The translations under genes and the position numbers were made by a program. Below, piece by piece: positions 34,076 to 43,499 of a stretch of DNA of 64,000 nt. Positions within the stretch are counted from its first letter, which is position 1; every line of letters starts with the position of its first letter. The stretch comes from Corynebacterium humireducens NBRC 106098 = DSM 45392 (GTDB taxonomy: Bacteria; Actinomycetota; Actinomycetes; Mycobacteriales; Mycobacteriaceae), in the NCBI RefSeq assembly GCF_000819445.1, contig NZ_CP005286.1, forward strand, positions 868,001-932,000, read 5' to 3'. Under the pieces are notes generated by a model. The model ran no database searches, was not told the origin of the DNA, and was given only the letters and a program-made list of their open reading frames with translations.

Positions 34076-35089
34076 CTAGGCGGACGGATTCTTGGAGTAG
34101 TCGATCACGGAGTACTCCTGCAGCTTCGCCAGCTGGTGACGGGACTCCACGAAACGGACGGTGCCGGACTTGGAACGCATGACCAGGGAACGGGTCGTCG
34201 CGCCGTTGGCACGGTAGGAGACACCACGCAGCATGTCGCCGTTGGTGACGCCGGTGGCGGCGAAGAAGCAGTTGTCGGAGGAGACCAGGTCGTTGATGCC
34301 CAGGACACGGTCCAGGTCGTGGCCGGCCTCACGGGCGCGGCCTGCCTCGGCGTCGTCGATCGGCCACAGCTTGCCCTGGATCTCGCCGCCCATGCACTTC
34401 AGTGCACACGCGGTGATGATGCCCTCCGGGGTGCCGCCGATGCCCATGGCGATGTCGATGGAGTTGGAGTCCTGCGCGGCGGCGATGGCGCCGGCGACGT
34501 CACCGTCACGGATGAGGCGGACCTTGGCGCCTGCGCGGCGGATGTCGGCGATGAGCTCGACGTGGCGCGGGCGGTCCAGCACGATGACGGTCACATCGGA
34601 GGAGGCGATGCCCTTGGCCTTGGCCACGGCGTTGATGTTGTGGGCGACCGGGGCCTCGATGTCGACGACACCGGCGGCCTCCGGGCCGACGGCGATCTTG
34701 TCCATGTAGAACACGGCGGACGGGTCATACATGGAGTGGCGGTCCGCGGCGGCGATGACGGAGATGGCGTTCGGGCGGCCCTCGGCCATCAGGGTGGTGC
34801 CGTCGACCGGGTCCACGGCGATGTCGACCTCGGGGCCGTCGCCGGTGCCGACGTTCTCACCGTTGAACAGCATCGGGGCCTCGTCCTTCTCGCCCTCACC
34901 GATCACGACCACGCCGTTCATGTTCACGGAGTTGATGAGCTGGCGCATCGCGTCCACCGCTGCACCGTCACCCTCCTCCTTCATGCCACGGCCGACCCAG
35001 CGACCCGATGCCAGCGCAGCTGCCTCGGTGACGCGGACGAGCTCCATCGCGAGGTTGCGGTCGGGTACTTCCGTACGGGGTGCATTCAT
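34076..35089 (-). CDS. glpX: fructose-1,6-bisphosphatase, class II
   Basis: 337 residues of the GlpX family: [56 protein letters not shown] (metal site), [22 protein letters not shown]. It is the essential gluconeogenic FBPase in corynebacteria, which lack class I enzymes. ATG 35089 ([20 protein letters not shown]) has AGGAGG 9 nt upstream. It is divergent from the DUF4245 gene over about 200 bp that carry no other ORF. Confidence 0.95.
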   Translation of the reverse strand: MNAPRTEVPDRNLAMELVRVTEAAALASGRWVGRGMKEEGDGAAVDAMRQLINSVNMNGVVVIGEGEKDEAPMLFNGENVGTGDGPEVDIAVDPVDGTTLMAEGRPNAISVIAAADRHSMYDPSAVFYMDKIAVGPEAAGVVDIEAPVAHNINAVAKAKGIASSDVTVIVLDRPRHVELIADIRRAGAKVRLIRDGDVAGAIAAAQDSNSIDIAMGIGGTPEGIITACALKCMGGEIQGKLWPIDDAEAGRAREAGHDLDRVLGINDLVSSDNCFFAATGVTNGDMLRGVSYRANGATTRSLVMRSKSGTVRFVESRHQLAKLQEYSVIDYSKNPSA

Positions 35090-35287
35090 GGTCAGTGGCC
35101 TCCTGCAGGCGGGTTCTTGTATGACAGCGTGCTTCTTCGGGGCGGCGGATGGTTCTCCGCCCGCCTCCTCGCTATTGTTCCACCGATTCGGGCTGCTCGT
35201 GTGGGTTTGACCACCCGAAAGAGGGGGCTGGCTCACAACCCCTGACGCAGATACCGCTCCGGGGGCCCGTCTGACATACTTGTCGGC

Positions 35288-35881
35288 GTGTCTGCAGCGG
35301 AAAAGCCCAGGATCTTCCAGGACGGCCGGGACATGTTCCTGTCCCTGGCCCTCATCGTCGTCCTCATGGTCGTCAGCGTCGGCGCCACCGGACTGTGCAC
35401 CTATGAACCGGGTGCCCCCGAGGGTGGTCCCGTCCGCGAGGTCGACGCCCACACCTTCATGGACCTGGAGGCCCGCTCGGCGGCCTTCCCCGTCCGCATG
35501 CCGGAGAACCCCGACGGCTGGGTGACCAACTCCGCCCGGCGCGGCCAGGTCAACAGGACCCCCGCCCCGATCGTCGGCTGGGTCACCGCGGACCGCGGCT
35601 ACATCCAGTTCACCCAGACCGGCGAGCTTCTCGACGACGCCGTGCGCGGCATCGACCCGCACCCGCGGGAGCTCGACCGCACCCTCCGGGTCGCCAACCA
35701 CGAGGTGCAGGTCTACCACTCCGACGAGTCCGACGTGCGTGACCTGTGGGTCGTCGACATGGGTGACTCCCGCCTGCTGTTCTCCGGTGCCGGCCGGGAC
35801 GAGGAGTTCGAGACCATCATCACGGCCGTCGTCGAGTCCGCGCCGCTGCCGGCCGCGCCGGCGCAGCCGCAGGGCCAGTAG
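35288..35881 (+). CDS. DUF4245 family membrane-anchored protein
   Basis: 197 residues: [34 protein letters not shown] (one helix about 15-36), then an extracytoplasmic domain with [37 protein letters not shown] and [26 protein letters not shown]. This matches DUF4245, an actinobacterial family conserved beside glpX, function unknown. GTG 35288 is 7 nt after CATACT, suggesting a leaderless mRNA. Its stop is 2 bp from the convergent xseB stop. Confidence 0.85.
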   Translation: MSAAEKPRIFQDGRDMFLSLALIVVLMVVSVGATGLCTYEPGAPEGGPVREVDAHTFMDLEARSAAFPVRMPENPDGWVTNSARRGQVNRTPAPIVGWVTADRGYIQFTQTGELLDDAVRGIDPHPRELDRTLRVANHEVQVYHSDESDVRDLWVVDMGDSRLLFSGAGRDEEFETIITAVVESAPLPAAPAQPQGQ

Positions 35882-35883
35882 CG

Positions 35884-36141
35884 TCAGGCCTCCGGTTCGG
35901 CGGCCCGCCCCAGGGCCTCCTCCACGCGGCGGGAGGCGCCGTCGAGGTGCTCCTCGCAGCGGCGGGCCAGCGCCTCGCCGCGCTCCCAGTAGCGCAGGGA
36001 CTCGTCGAGTCCCATCTGCCCCAGCTCGAGGATCTTCACGGTCTCGATGAGTTCGTTGCGGGCCTGCTCGTAGCTCAGCGTGCTCACGTCCGGGAAGGCG
36101 TCGGGGCCTGCCTGGCCGCTGCCGATGGTGTTGTCGTTCAT
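35884..36141 (-). CDS. xseB: exodeoxyribonuclease VII small subunit
   Basis: 85 residues with the short helical-hairpin core [36 protein letters not shown] (in parts), the XseB signature. It forms the multi-copy small-subunit part of ExoVII with XseA, which degrades single-stranded DNA. It lies 28 bp downstream of xseA in the usual order. Confidence 0.92.
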   Translation of the reverse strand: MNDNTIGSGQAGPDAFPDVSTLSYEQARNELIETVKILELGQMGLDESLRYWERGEALARRCEEHLDGASRRVEEALGRAAEPEA

Positions 36142-36169
36142 GATTCCTTCTTCGTGGGTCGGGGGAGGG

Positions 36170-37411
36170 TCAGTCTGCCGGCGTCGCGGACATGCCCGCG
36201 GCCGTGATGGAGCCGTCCGCCACGCGGATGCGCAGCTGACTGCCCGGCGGGGCCTGGTTGATGCTCATGACCACCTCGGGCGGCGTGCCGTCGCGCGGGA
36301 CGACCTGCACCACGGCGTAGCCGCGGGACAGGGTGGCGGCCGGTCCCAGGGCGGCGACCCGCGCACGCAGTGACGCCACCTGGGCGGTCTCGGTGTTGAG
36401 CAGGTACTGCACGTCCCGGCGGAGGATGGCCACCGCACGGTCGATCTCCTCCCGGCGCTGCCGGATCGGGGTCATCGGGTCTGCCAGGGCGGGGCGGGAG
36501 CGTATCGACGCCAGCCCCTGCCTCTCCCGCTCCACCCAGCCGCGCAGGGCCGCCGCCATCCGGGAGCGGGCCTCGGCGACGAGGGCGCGTTCCTCCGCCA
36601 CGTCCGGCACCACCCGCTTGGCGGCGTCGGTCGGGGTGGCGGCGCGCAGGTCGGCGACGTTGTCGAGCACCGGGTTGTCCGGTTCATGGCCGATCGCCGA
36701 GACCACCGGGGTGCGCGCCGCGGCGACCGCGCGCTGCAGCGCCTCCTCGGAGAAGGGGAGCAGGTCCTCGACGGACCCGCCGCCCCGGGCGATGATGATG
36801 ACGTCGACGAGGGGGTCGTCGTCAAGCACCTGCAGCGCGGCGATGATCTCCGGCACCGCCGTCGCCCCCTGGACCGGCGTGTTGATGACGCGGAAGTCGA
36901 CCGCCGGCCAGCGGTCCCGCGCCACGGACAGGACGTCGCGTTCGGCGGCGGAACCCCGGCCGGTGATGAGGCCCACCCGCCGCGGCAGGTAGGGGAGCGG
37001 CTTCTTGCGGGCGGGGTCGAAGAGCCCCTCGGCGGCGAGCTGGGCGCGCAGACGCTCGATGCGGGCGAGCAGCTCACCGATGCCCACCGGACGGATCTCC
37101 GTGACCCACAGCGAGAAGGAGCCGCGTCCCTCGTAGAAGGCGGGGCGACCGTGGATGACCACCCGGTCGCCGTCGCGCAGGGGCGAGGGCATTCCCTGGA
37201 TGAGGGAGGTCGAGGCGGTGAGCTGCACGGAGGTCTCGGACTCCGTGTCACGCAGCGTCAGATAGGACAGCCTCCACGACGGCTTCATGTTCACCTGCGT
37301 GAGCTGCCCCTCCACCCACACCGTGCCCAGACGCTGGATCCAGCCCTTGACCTCGGCGTTGAGCCGCCGGACCGGCCACGGAGCCTCCGACGTGGACTTC
37401 CCACCCGTCAT
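36170..37411 (-). CDS. xseA: exodeoxyribonuclease VII large subunit
   Basis: 413 residues. The N-terminal OB-fold (about 15-105, [49 protein letters not shown]) precedes the catalytic domain with [34 protein letters not shown] and [28 protein letters not shown] (in parts). It degrades ssDNA from both ends with XseB. ATG 37411 is preferred because AGGAG is correctly spaced; an upstream in-frame ATG (37432) adds seven residues. Divergent from ispH. Confidence 0.94.
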   Translation of the reverse strand: MTGGKSTSEAPWPVRRLNAEVKGWIQRLGTVWVEGQLTQVNMKPSWRLSYLTLRDTESETSVQLTASTSLIQGMPSPLRDGDRVVIHGRPAFYEGRGSFSLWVTEIRPVGIGELLARIERLRAQLAAEGLFDPARKKPLPYLPRRVGLITGRGSAAERDVLSVARDRWPAVDFRVINTPVQGATAVPEIIAALQVLDDDPLVDVIIIARGGGSVEDLLPFSEEALQRAVAAARTPVVSAIGHEPDNPVLDNVADLRAATPTDAAKRVVPDVAEERALVAEARSRMAAALRGWVERERQGLASIRSRPALADPMTPIRQRREEIDRAVAILRRDVQYLLNTETAQVASLRARVAALGPAATLSRGYAVVQVVPRDGTPPEVVMSINQAPPGSQLRIRVADGSITAAGMSATPAD

Positions 37412-37494
37412 GTGACACTCCTGACAATGCATTCCCGGGACAGTGACGAGTCCCCAGTCTAGGCTTAACGCCTCCCGTTGGTTAGGGTGGGGCC

Positions 37495-38442
37495 ATGAGC
37501 GAAAAGAAGATCCTCCTCGCCGCCCCCCGCGGCTACTGTGCCGGTGTGGACCGTGCGGTCGAGACCGTTGAGAAGGCGCTGGAGAAGTACGGCGCCCCCG
37601 TCTACGTGCGCAAGGAGATCGTGCACAACCGTTACGTCGTCGACAGCCTCGCCGAGCGGGGTGCCGTGTTCGTCGACGAGACCGATGAGGTCCCCGAGGG
37701 CTCCCACCTGGTGTTCTCCGCCCACGGCGTGTCCCCGGCCGTCCACGAGGAGGCCGCCGCCCTCAACCTCCAGACCCTCGACGCGACCTGCCCGCTGGTG
37801 ACCAAGGTCCACAACGAGGTCAAGCGCTTCGTCCGCGACGGCTACCAGATCCTCTTCATCGGCCACGAGGGCCACGAGGAGGTCGAGGGCACCATGGGTG
37901 AGGCCCCCGACCACACGCACCTGGTCGACGGCCTCGAGGGCGTCGACACGCTCCCCGATTTCCCCGCCGACCAGCCGCTCATCTGGCTGTCCCAGACGAC
38001 CCTCTCGGTCGATGAGACCCTGGAGATCGTCGCCGCCCTCAAGCGCCGCTTCCCGGACCTGCAGGACCCGCCGTCCGACGACATCTGCTACGCCACCCAG
38101 AACCGCCAGGTCGCGGTCAAGGCGATCGCCCCGAAGTGCGAGCTCATGATCGTGGTCGGCTCGCAGAACTCCTCCAACTCCAAGCGCCTCGTCGAGGTCG
38201 CCCTGGACGCGGGGGCCGACGCCGGTCACCTCATCGACTTCGCCCACCAGATCGACGACGCCTGGCTCGAGGGGGTCGACACCATCGGCATCTCCTCCGG
38301 TGCCTCCGTCCCGGAGATCCTCGTTCAGGACGTGCTGAAGTACCTCGCCGAGCGTGGCTACGGTGACGTCGAGGAGGTCACCACCGCCGCCGAGACCATC
38401 GTCTTCTCGCTGCCGCGCGTGCTGCGTCCGGCACGCACCTAG
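37495..38442 (+). CDS. ispH: 4-hydroxy-3-methylbut-2-enyl diphosphate reductase
   Basis: 315 residues of the IspH/LytB family, the last MEP-pathway step giving IPP and DMAPP. The three iron-sulfur Cys are visible: [12 protein letters not shown] (about 16), [12 protein letters not shown] (about 100) and [10 protein letters not shown] (about 195). H motifs [13 protein letters not shown] and [12 protein letters not shown] are conserved. It is followed by a perfect 16-bp terminator. Confidence 0.96.
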   Translation: MSEKKILLAAPRGYCAGVDRAVETVEKALEKYGAPVYVRKEIVHNRYVVDSLAERGAVFVDETDEVPEGSHLVFSAHGVSPAVHEEAAALNLQTLDATCPLVTKVHNEVKRFVRDGYQILFIGHEGHEEVEGTMGEAPDHTHLVDGLEGVDTLPDFPADQPLIWLSQTTLSVDETLEIVAALKRRFPDLQDPPSDDICYATQNRQVAVKAIAPKCELMIVVGSQNSSNSKRLVEVALDAGADAGHLIDFAHQIDDAWLEGVDTIGISSGASVPEILVQDVLKYLAERGYGDVEEVTTAAETIVFSLPRVLRPART

Positions 38443-38462
38443 GATCTCTGCTCAGCGACGCC

Positions 38463-38498
38463 CGTGGGGCCCGCAGGCTGTGGCCTGCGGGCCCCACG
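38463..38498. terminator. perfect 16-bp terminator after ispH
   Basis: CGTGGGGCCCGCAGGC and its exact complement around a TGTG loop, 20 nt after the ispH stop and just before the convergent YkvI-like stop. Its placement serves both genes; there is no long T-run. Confidence 0.8.
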
Positions 38499-38504
38499 TC
38501 TGTC

Positions 38505-39848
38505 TCAGGACCTCCGCTTGGACCCGTCCGCTTCCTCACCGGGGGCGACCGGCTCGGTGTGCTCCACGTAGACGAGGTTCACCGGCGGGTCATCGGGGTC
38601 GTAGTCGAGGTCGGCGTCGGCGAGCAGCTCGGAGGTCATGTCCTCCTCGAGCGCCGCGATGAACTCCTTGTCCGGGACGTTGGACTCCCGGATCAGACGC
38701 TGCAGCTCCCGCTGGTTCTTGCGGGTGTAGCGCTTGCGTGGATCGAGCTTGCGGGCCAGCAGCACGCGGGCCCGCAGACGGCGTCTGCCCTCCGTACTCA
38801 CCTTCTCCCGGCCGCGCAGCCACGCCACCGAGATGACGAAGAGCATGAGGATGCCCAGGTAGCCCAGCACCGGGTACACGTAGGAGACCAGGTCACGGAA
38901 GCCCACGAAGCTGAGGCCGAAGCCGATGACGCAGGCGACGATGAACACCGGGCGGAAGAGCGCCGGCTTCCGGCGCGTGAGACGCCGCCCCAGCGCGTAG
39001 AACATGCCGATCGCGGTGTTGAAGATCATGCCGAAGACCACGAACGTCATCACCACACCCAGAATCGGGTGGAGCTGGTTGATGAGCGCCAGGACGGGCA
39101 GCTCCTCGCGGCCGACGGTGCTCACGGAGACGAACAGCGCGAGTACCAGCAGCATGAGCATGAGCAGGAAGAAGAAGCCGCCGATGAGCCCGCCGAGGCC
39201 GGCGGCGCGGGTGTCGAGGTTGGCGCCGCCGATGACGATCGCCATGGACACGGCCGTCATGATGGACAACCCGACGTAGTTCAGGGCGGCCAGCCACCAG
39301 TTGGGCAGCGAGGTGACGACGGTCGCCGACACCAGGTTGAGCGTGCTCCAGTCCGGGTTGGCGGTGGCCAGTGTCCACGCGGTCGCACCGACGATGAACA
39401 CGATGACGAACGGGGTGATCGCCCCGATGACGGTGGACACCTTGTCGACGTCGAGCATGCCCGCCACCAGGACCAGCGCCAGCATGACCGTCGCGCCGAT
39501 CCACGAGGGGATGCCGAACTGCTGCTGCAGGTTGGCGCCGCCGCCGGCGAACATGACGAAGCCGATGCAGAAGAGGGTGACGATCGTGGAGACGTCGAGG
39601 ATCCACGACGTCACCCGGCTGCTGATCCGTCCGAGGACCGCGGTGTGCTCGGTGGCCTGGTAGTAGCTGCCCAGCTGGAGGACGGCGATGCCGGTGACCG
39701 TCATGAGCACCGAGGCGAGCACGGCACCACAGATGCCGCGGGTGCCGAAGGCGACGAAATACTGGAGCGCCTCCTGGCCGGAGGCGAAACCTGCGCCGAC
39801 GATGAGGCCGATGAAGGCCATCGAGATACCCAGCGCTCTTCTGAACAT
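38505..39848 (-). CDS. YkvI-family (branched-chain-like) membrane transporter
   Basis: 447 residues with 10 hydrophobic helices. The first helix FIGLIVGAGFASGQEALQYF is the YkvI signature (GAGFASGQE), a LeuT-fold group of unknown substrate. The last about 110 residues are cytoplasmic and charged (LARKLDPRKRYTRKNQRELQRL, then acidic ADADLDYDPDDPP), an unusual C-terminal extension. Its SD sequence can pair with an upstream segment (see 39856-39904). Confidence 0.82.
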   Translation of the reverse strand: MFRRALGISMAFIGLIVGAGFASGQEALQYFVAFGTRGICGAVLASVLMTVTGIAVLQLGSYYQATEHTAVLGRISSRVTSWILDVSTIVTLFCIGFVMFAGGGANLQQQFGIPSWIGATVMLALVLVAGMLDVDKVSTVIGAITPFVIVFIVGATAWTLATANPDWSTLNLVSATVVTSLPNWWLAALNYVGLSIMTAVSMAIVIGGANLDTRAAGLGGLIGGFFFLLMLMLLVLALFVSVSTVGREELPVLALINQLHPILGVVMTFVVFGMIFNTAIGMFYALGRRLTRRKPALFRPVFIVACVIGFGLSFVGFRDLVSYVYPVLGYLGILMLFVISVAWLRGREKVSTEGRRRLRARVLLARKLDPRKRYTRKNQRELQRLIRESNVPDKEFIAALEEDMTSELLADADLDYDPDDPPVNLVYVEHTEPVAPGEEADGSKRRS

Positions 39849-39855
39849 GAGAAAA

Positions 39856-39904
39856 CACTCCCGAGATAGGTCGTCTACCTTCCAGTAAACGCCATCCGGG
39901 AGTG
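39856..39904 (-). promoter_or_regulatory. hairpin sequestering the ribosome binding site of the YkvI-like gene
   Basis: On the minus strand, CACTCCCG (39897-39904) is perfectly complementary to CGGGAGTG (39856-39863), which contains the Shine-Dalgarno (GGGAG) 7 nt before ATG 39848. The 33-nt loop has a further GGT/ACC pairing. Formation of the stem would occlude the ribosome binding site, suggesting translational control. Confidence 0.5.
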
Positions 39905-39964
39905 AAAGTCATGCGTGGTCGAGCATGCGACGCGGGCCGCTTGCGGGGGCTGTGTCAGCTGTGG

Positions 39965-40696
39965 TCAGCTGTAGAGGTCGTCGTCGAAGCGACGGCGGCG
40001 ACGCGGCTCGGGACGCTGCTGCTGCGGCACCTCCCGCTGCTGGCGCTGTTCCCGCGGGGGCACGGCGCGGCGTGCGGCCTGCCGACGGGGCGTCTGGCGG
40101 GCCTCCTCCGGGCGACGGGCCTGACGCTCACGGTTGCGGGCGAGCAGCTCCTCGACGGTGACCTGGTTGGTGCGCCGCCGCGCCCGGGAGACGGTGTCGC
40201 GGTTGCGCCGGTTGGCCTCGGCGGTGCGACGGCGGTCCTGCATCTCGGCGGACTGGGCGGCCCGGCCGGAGCGGTGGGAGAGCCAGACACGCAGCAGCGC
40301 GATGGCGGCGGCCGCCGAGGTGACGGACATCAGCGCCGGGAAGAACTGGGCGAGGGGGAAGACGGCGGTGGCGATGCTCGTCATCGAGAACGCGGCGGTG
40401 CCCTCCGAGGCGAGGGAGCGGGTCACGGCCCACGCGGAGACGACCGTCATGACGCCGAAGAGCAGCGGGATCGACGCGACGGTGAGGAACAACCCCCGGA
40501 CCTCGGTGACGAGTGCGACGACGAGGGCGGCGACACCGAAGCACAGCAGGTACGGCAGGCCGACGGCCTGACCGTTGATGCTCAGCAGCAGGCCGGTGAC
40601 GAGGGCCGCGAGGACGATGGCGATGCCGGACCAGGTCGGCAGACCGGTGCTGCGGGCGCGGGACCGGCTTCGACTCCGGTGGCTGGGGGTGGACAC
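39965..40696 (-). CDS. DUF6542 domain membrane protein
   Basis: 243 residues: four membrane helices (about 20-135, GLPTWSGIAIVLAALVTGLLLS; GLPYLLCFGVAALVVALVTEVRGLFLTVASIPLLFG in parts) with the GxPxxxGxxxxV pattern of DUF6542, then a long cytoplasmic tail dominated by Arg, Gln, Glu and Pro (RNRERQARRPEEARQTPRRQ), probably disordered. Function unknown. 11 bp downstream of rmuC, same strand. Confidence 0.78.
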   Translation of the reverse strand: MSTPSHRSRSRSRARSTGLPTWSGIAIVLAALVTGLLLSINGQAVGLPYLLCFGVAALVVALVTEVRGLFLTVASIPLLFGVMTVVSAWAVTRSLASEGTAAFSMTSIATAVFPLAQFFPALMSVTSAAAAIALLRVWLSHRSGRAAQSAEMQDRRRTAEANRRNRDTVSRARRRTNQVTVEELLARNRERQARRPEEARQTPRRQAARRAVPPREQRQQREVPQQQRPEPRRRRRFDDDLYS

Positions 40697-40707
40697 GGGG
40701 ACCTAGT

Positions 40708-41790
40708 CTAGCCGGTGTCCTGTCGGGGATGGTCGTCAACAGACGGGGACGGGGTGCGGGGCCGGATGGTGATCTGCTCCAGATCGGTGGGGTGACGGTC
40801 GGTGCGGGCCGGCACGTCCATCTCCGAGAGGCGTCGCGCGGTGACCATCACGCGGGAGTCGAGGGAGCCGAGAGTGGCGTTGTACGCCTCGATCGTCTTC
40901 TCCAGCTGACGGCCCACCCGGTTGTAGTGGTCGCCCATGGTGTTGAGGCGGGTGTAGAGCTCGCGGCCGAGGCGCTGAATGTCGCGGACCTTGTCGGAGA
41001 TGTCCTCCTGCCGCCACCCGAGGGCCACGGTGCGCAGCAGGGCGAACAGGGTCGTCGGGGTGGCGATGACGATGTTGCGGGCGAAGGCGAACTCGAGGAG
41101 CTCTGGGTCGACGCCGAGGGCCGCGTCGAGGAAGGGGTCGGCGGGGACGAAGAGGACGACGAACTCCGGGGTGGGGTCGAAGGCGTCGATGTACTCCTTG
41201 GCCGACAGCTGCGTCACGTGGGTGCGCAGGAGATGGGCGTGGCGACGCAGGTAGCCGGCGTGCTCCTCGGGGTCCTGTGAGTCGAGGGCGTCGAGGTAGG
41301 AGGAGAAGGGGACCTTGGCGTCGACGACGATGCGGCGCCCGCCGGCGAGGTTGACCACCAGGTCGGGGCGGACGACGCGGCCGTCGAGACGCGCGCTGAC
41401 CTGGGAGTCGAAGTCGCAGTGGCGGACCATGCCGCCGAGTTCCACGACGCGTTCCAGCTGGATCTCGCCCCAGCGGCCGCGGATCTGCGGAGACCGCAGT
41501 GCGGTGACGAGCTGGTCGGTGCGGTCGTTGAGGCGGCTGGAGGTGCGCGTCATGGCCTGGACCTGGCTGGCCAGGGAGGCGTAGGTGGCGGCCCGGTCCT
41601 GCTCGAGTTCGCGGAGCTGGCCGCCGATGGTGCTCACGGCCTCCTCGAGGCGGATGATGCCGGGATCGGGGGCCGGGGCCGGAAGCTGGGCCGGGGTGGG
41701 TGCCGGGGGACGTCGGTAAGCATGGGCGAGCCAGCCGAGGACGGCGCCGAGCAGCACGCCGACGAGGAGGACGGGCAGGGCGGAACTCAT
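40708..41790 (-). CDS. rmuC: DNA recombination protein RmuC
   Basis: 360 residues: an N-terminal membrane anchor (LPVLLVGVLLGAVLGWLAHAY), a coiled-coil segment (about 45-95), then the RmuC nuclease-like core with RGRWGEIQLERVVELGGM, RPDLVVNLAGGRRIVVDAKVPFSSYLDAL and FAFARNIVIATPTTLFALLRTVALGWRQE (in parts). The PD-(D/E)XK-like DAK pattern is present. RmuC limits sequence inversions at short inverted repeats and acts on DNA intermediates. Confidence 0.92.
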   Translation of the reverse strand: MSSALPVLLVGVLLGAVLGWLAHAYRRPPAPTPAQLPAPAPDPGIIRLEEAVSTIGGQLRELEQDRAATYASLASQVQAMTRTSSRLNDRTDQLVTALRSPQIRGRWGEIQLERVVELGGMVRHCDFDSQVSARLDGRVVRPDLVVNLAGGRRIVVDAKVPFSSYLDALDSQDPEEHAGYLRRHAHLLRTHVTQLSAKEYIDAFDPTPEFVVLFVPADPFLDAALGVDPELLEFAFARNIVIATPTTLFALLRTVALGWRQEDISDKVRDIQRLGRELYTRLNTMGDHYNRVGRQLEKTIEAYNATLGSLDSRVMVTARRLSEMDVPARTDRHPTDLEQITIRPRTPSPSVDDHPRQDTG

Positions 41791-41825
41791 GTTCCCACTG
41801 TGTCACACGCCCCCGACATCAACCG

Positions 41826-43316
41826 TCAGCGACGCCCGAATCTGCCGAACAGACGTTCTATGCGTCGGTTGCTCAGACGGAGGCGGCCGAAGCCGGCGCC
41901 ACTCGTGGAGGTGGTCGGTGCGGGTTCCTCGCCGAGGTCGGTCGCAGGATCGTCAGCGGCGGGCGCCTTCTCCCGTGGTTCGTCGACGTAGACGACGGAG
42001 TCGCGCCACCGCTGCCGCAGGAGACGCCCCTCCTCCTCCGAGAGGCGGCCGTTAAGCTCGCCCTCCGGGGTGGCCCACGTGATGTCGGCGGCGAGTTTCT
42101 CACCGGACCGCAGGGAGGTCATGTCCTGCAGGTAACGGAAGGCGACGGCGATCATCGCGGCGACGGGCACGGCCAGGAAGGAACCGACCAGCCCGAAGAG
42201 GCCGCCACCGATGGTCACGGAGACGAGCACGATGACCGGGTGGAGGTTCATCGCCTTGGACTGCAGCCAGGGGGAGAGGATGTTGCCCTCGAGCTGCTGG
42301 ACGGCGATGACGAGGCCCAGCACGATGAGCGCCTGCGTCACGCCCAGCGAGACGAGCGCCACGAGCACGGCCAGGGCACCCGCGACGACGGCACCGATCA
42401 GCGGGATGAAGCCGGCGAGGAAGGTGATCACCGCGAGCGCCAGCGCCATGGGCACGCCCACGATGACGAGGCCGAGACCGATGAAGACGGCGTCCACGAA
42501 GGAGACGATCGCCTGCGCGCGGATGAAACCGCTCAGGGTCGTCCACGCGCGGGTGAGGCTCTCGGTGAGGTGCCAGCCGATGCGGCGGCCCGCGATGGTG
42601 CGCGCCCACGGCAGGAAGCGGTGGCCGTCCTTGAGGAAGAAGAACGTCAGGACGATGACCACGAACAACGTGAAGATGAGGGAGGTGGCGGTGCCCACTC
42701 CCGTGAGGATCCCGCCGGCGATGGTGCCGGCCTGCTCCTGGACCCATTTCGCGGCGTCGTTGAAGAACTGCGAGAGGTCCTCACCGTTGAGGTTGAGCGG
42801 CGGGCCCTGGGCCCACAGCTGCAGGCGCTGCACACCCTCCAGTGACTGGAGGTAGAGGATCTGCGACTGCCGGGCGATGTCCGGTGAGATGAACGAGATG
42901 AGCGTGCCGAAGAACCCGAAGAAGCCCGCCATCGAGATGAGTGCCGCGAGCGCGGAGGGGAAACCCCTTCTGCGCATCCACGTGGTGGGCGGGGCGAGGA
43001 CGGTGCACACGATGATCGCGAAGACCATCGGCATCACGCCCGTGCCGATCTGCTTGAGCAGGAACCAGCCGACGTAGAGGAACACCGCGATGATGAGCAT
43101 GCGCAGCGCCCACATGGCGAACGACTTCAGCCACTCCGAGAGGACCACGGAGCGGTCGATCTGGTCCCTGTAGCCACCGAGCTCCTCCTGCTCGTCCAGG
43201 TCCATGCTGCCGAAGGCGGTGGACCCGGCGTCGCCGGAGGAGCCGGTCGGGGGAGTCTCGTCCCCGGGGATGCGGGAGGTCGGCTGGTCAGTCACAGACT
43301 CCATATTGCCTGACAT
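41826..43316 (-). CDS. AI-2E family (DUF20) transporter
   Basis: 496 residues. A long acidic cytoplasmic N-terminus (about 1-75, SRIPGDETPPTGSSGDAGS) and C-terminus flank eight hydrophobic helices typical of the TqsA/PerM-like family (GMVPMVFAIIVCTVLAPPTTWMRRRG-like segments; IPLIGAVVAGALAVLVALVSLG; EGNILSPWLQSKAMNLHP). Members are exporters or channels; the substrate is unknown here. ATG 43316 is used, ATG 43304 is possible. It lies 15 bp downstream of metS. Confidence 0.87.
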   Translation of the reverse strand: MSGNMESVTDQPTSRIPGDETPPTGSSGDAGSTAFGSMDLDEQEELGGYRDQIDRSVVLSEWLKSFAMWALRMLIIAVFLYVGWFLLKQIGTGVMPMVFAIIVCTVLAPPTTWMRRRGFPSALAALISMAGFFGFFGTLISFISPDIARQSQILYLQSLEGVQRLQLWAQGPPLNLNGEDLSQFFNDAAKWVQEQAGTIAGGILTGVGTATSLIFTLFVVIVLTFFFLKDGHRFLPWARTIAGRRIGWHLTESLTRAWTTLSGFIRAQAIVSFVDAVFIGLGLVIVGVPMALALAVITFLAGFIPLIGAVVAGALAVLVALVSLGVTQALIVLGLVIAVQQLEGNILSPWLQSKAMNLHPVIVLVSVTIGGGLFGLVGSFLAVPVAAMIAVAFRYLQDMTSLRSGEKLAADITWATPEGELNGRLSEEEGRLLRQRWRDSVVYVDEPREKAPAADDPATDLGEEPAPTTSTSGAGFGRLRLSNRRIERLFGRFGRR

Positions 43317-43331
43317 CCCGGTGTGGTGTGA

Positions 43332-43499
43332 CTAGTGGAGTTCCTGCGCGGCGAGGTGCTCGTCGCGCGCATGGTCCGCGACGCCCAGGGCGCCGGAGGT
43401 GTCATCGGGGTTCGCCCGCAGGTGCAGGGCGCTGGCGATGAAACCACCCCAGATGACGACCATGAACAGGACCATCATCATGATTGCGAGACCGCTCAT
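43332..43499 (-). CDS. metS: methionine/alanine importer small subunit
   Basis: A 55-residue ORF: MSGLAIMMMVLFMVVIWGG, a single N-terminal membrane helix, then a charged tail ending DEHLAAQELH. Short length, one helix and the MxxxAIxMM.. start match MetS, which with MetP forms the sodium-coupled methionine/alanine importer of corynebacteria. ATG 43499 overlaps the metP stop by 4 nt (ATGA), giving coupled translation. Confidence 0.9.
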   Translation of the reverse strand: MSGLAIMMMVLFMVVIWGGFIASALHLRANPDDTSGALGVADHARDEHLAAQELH

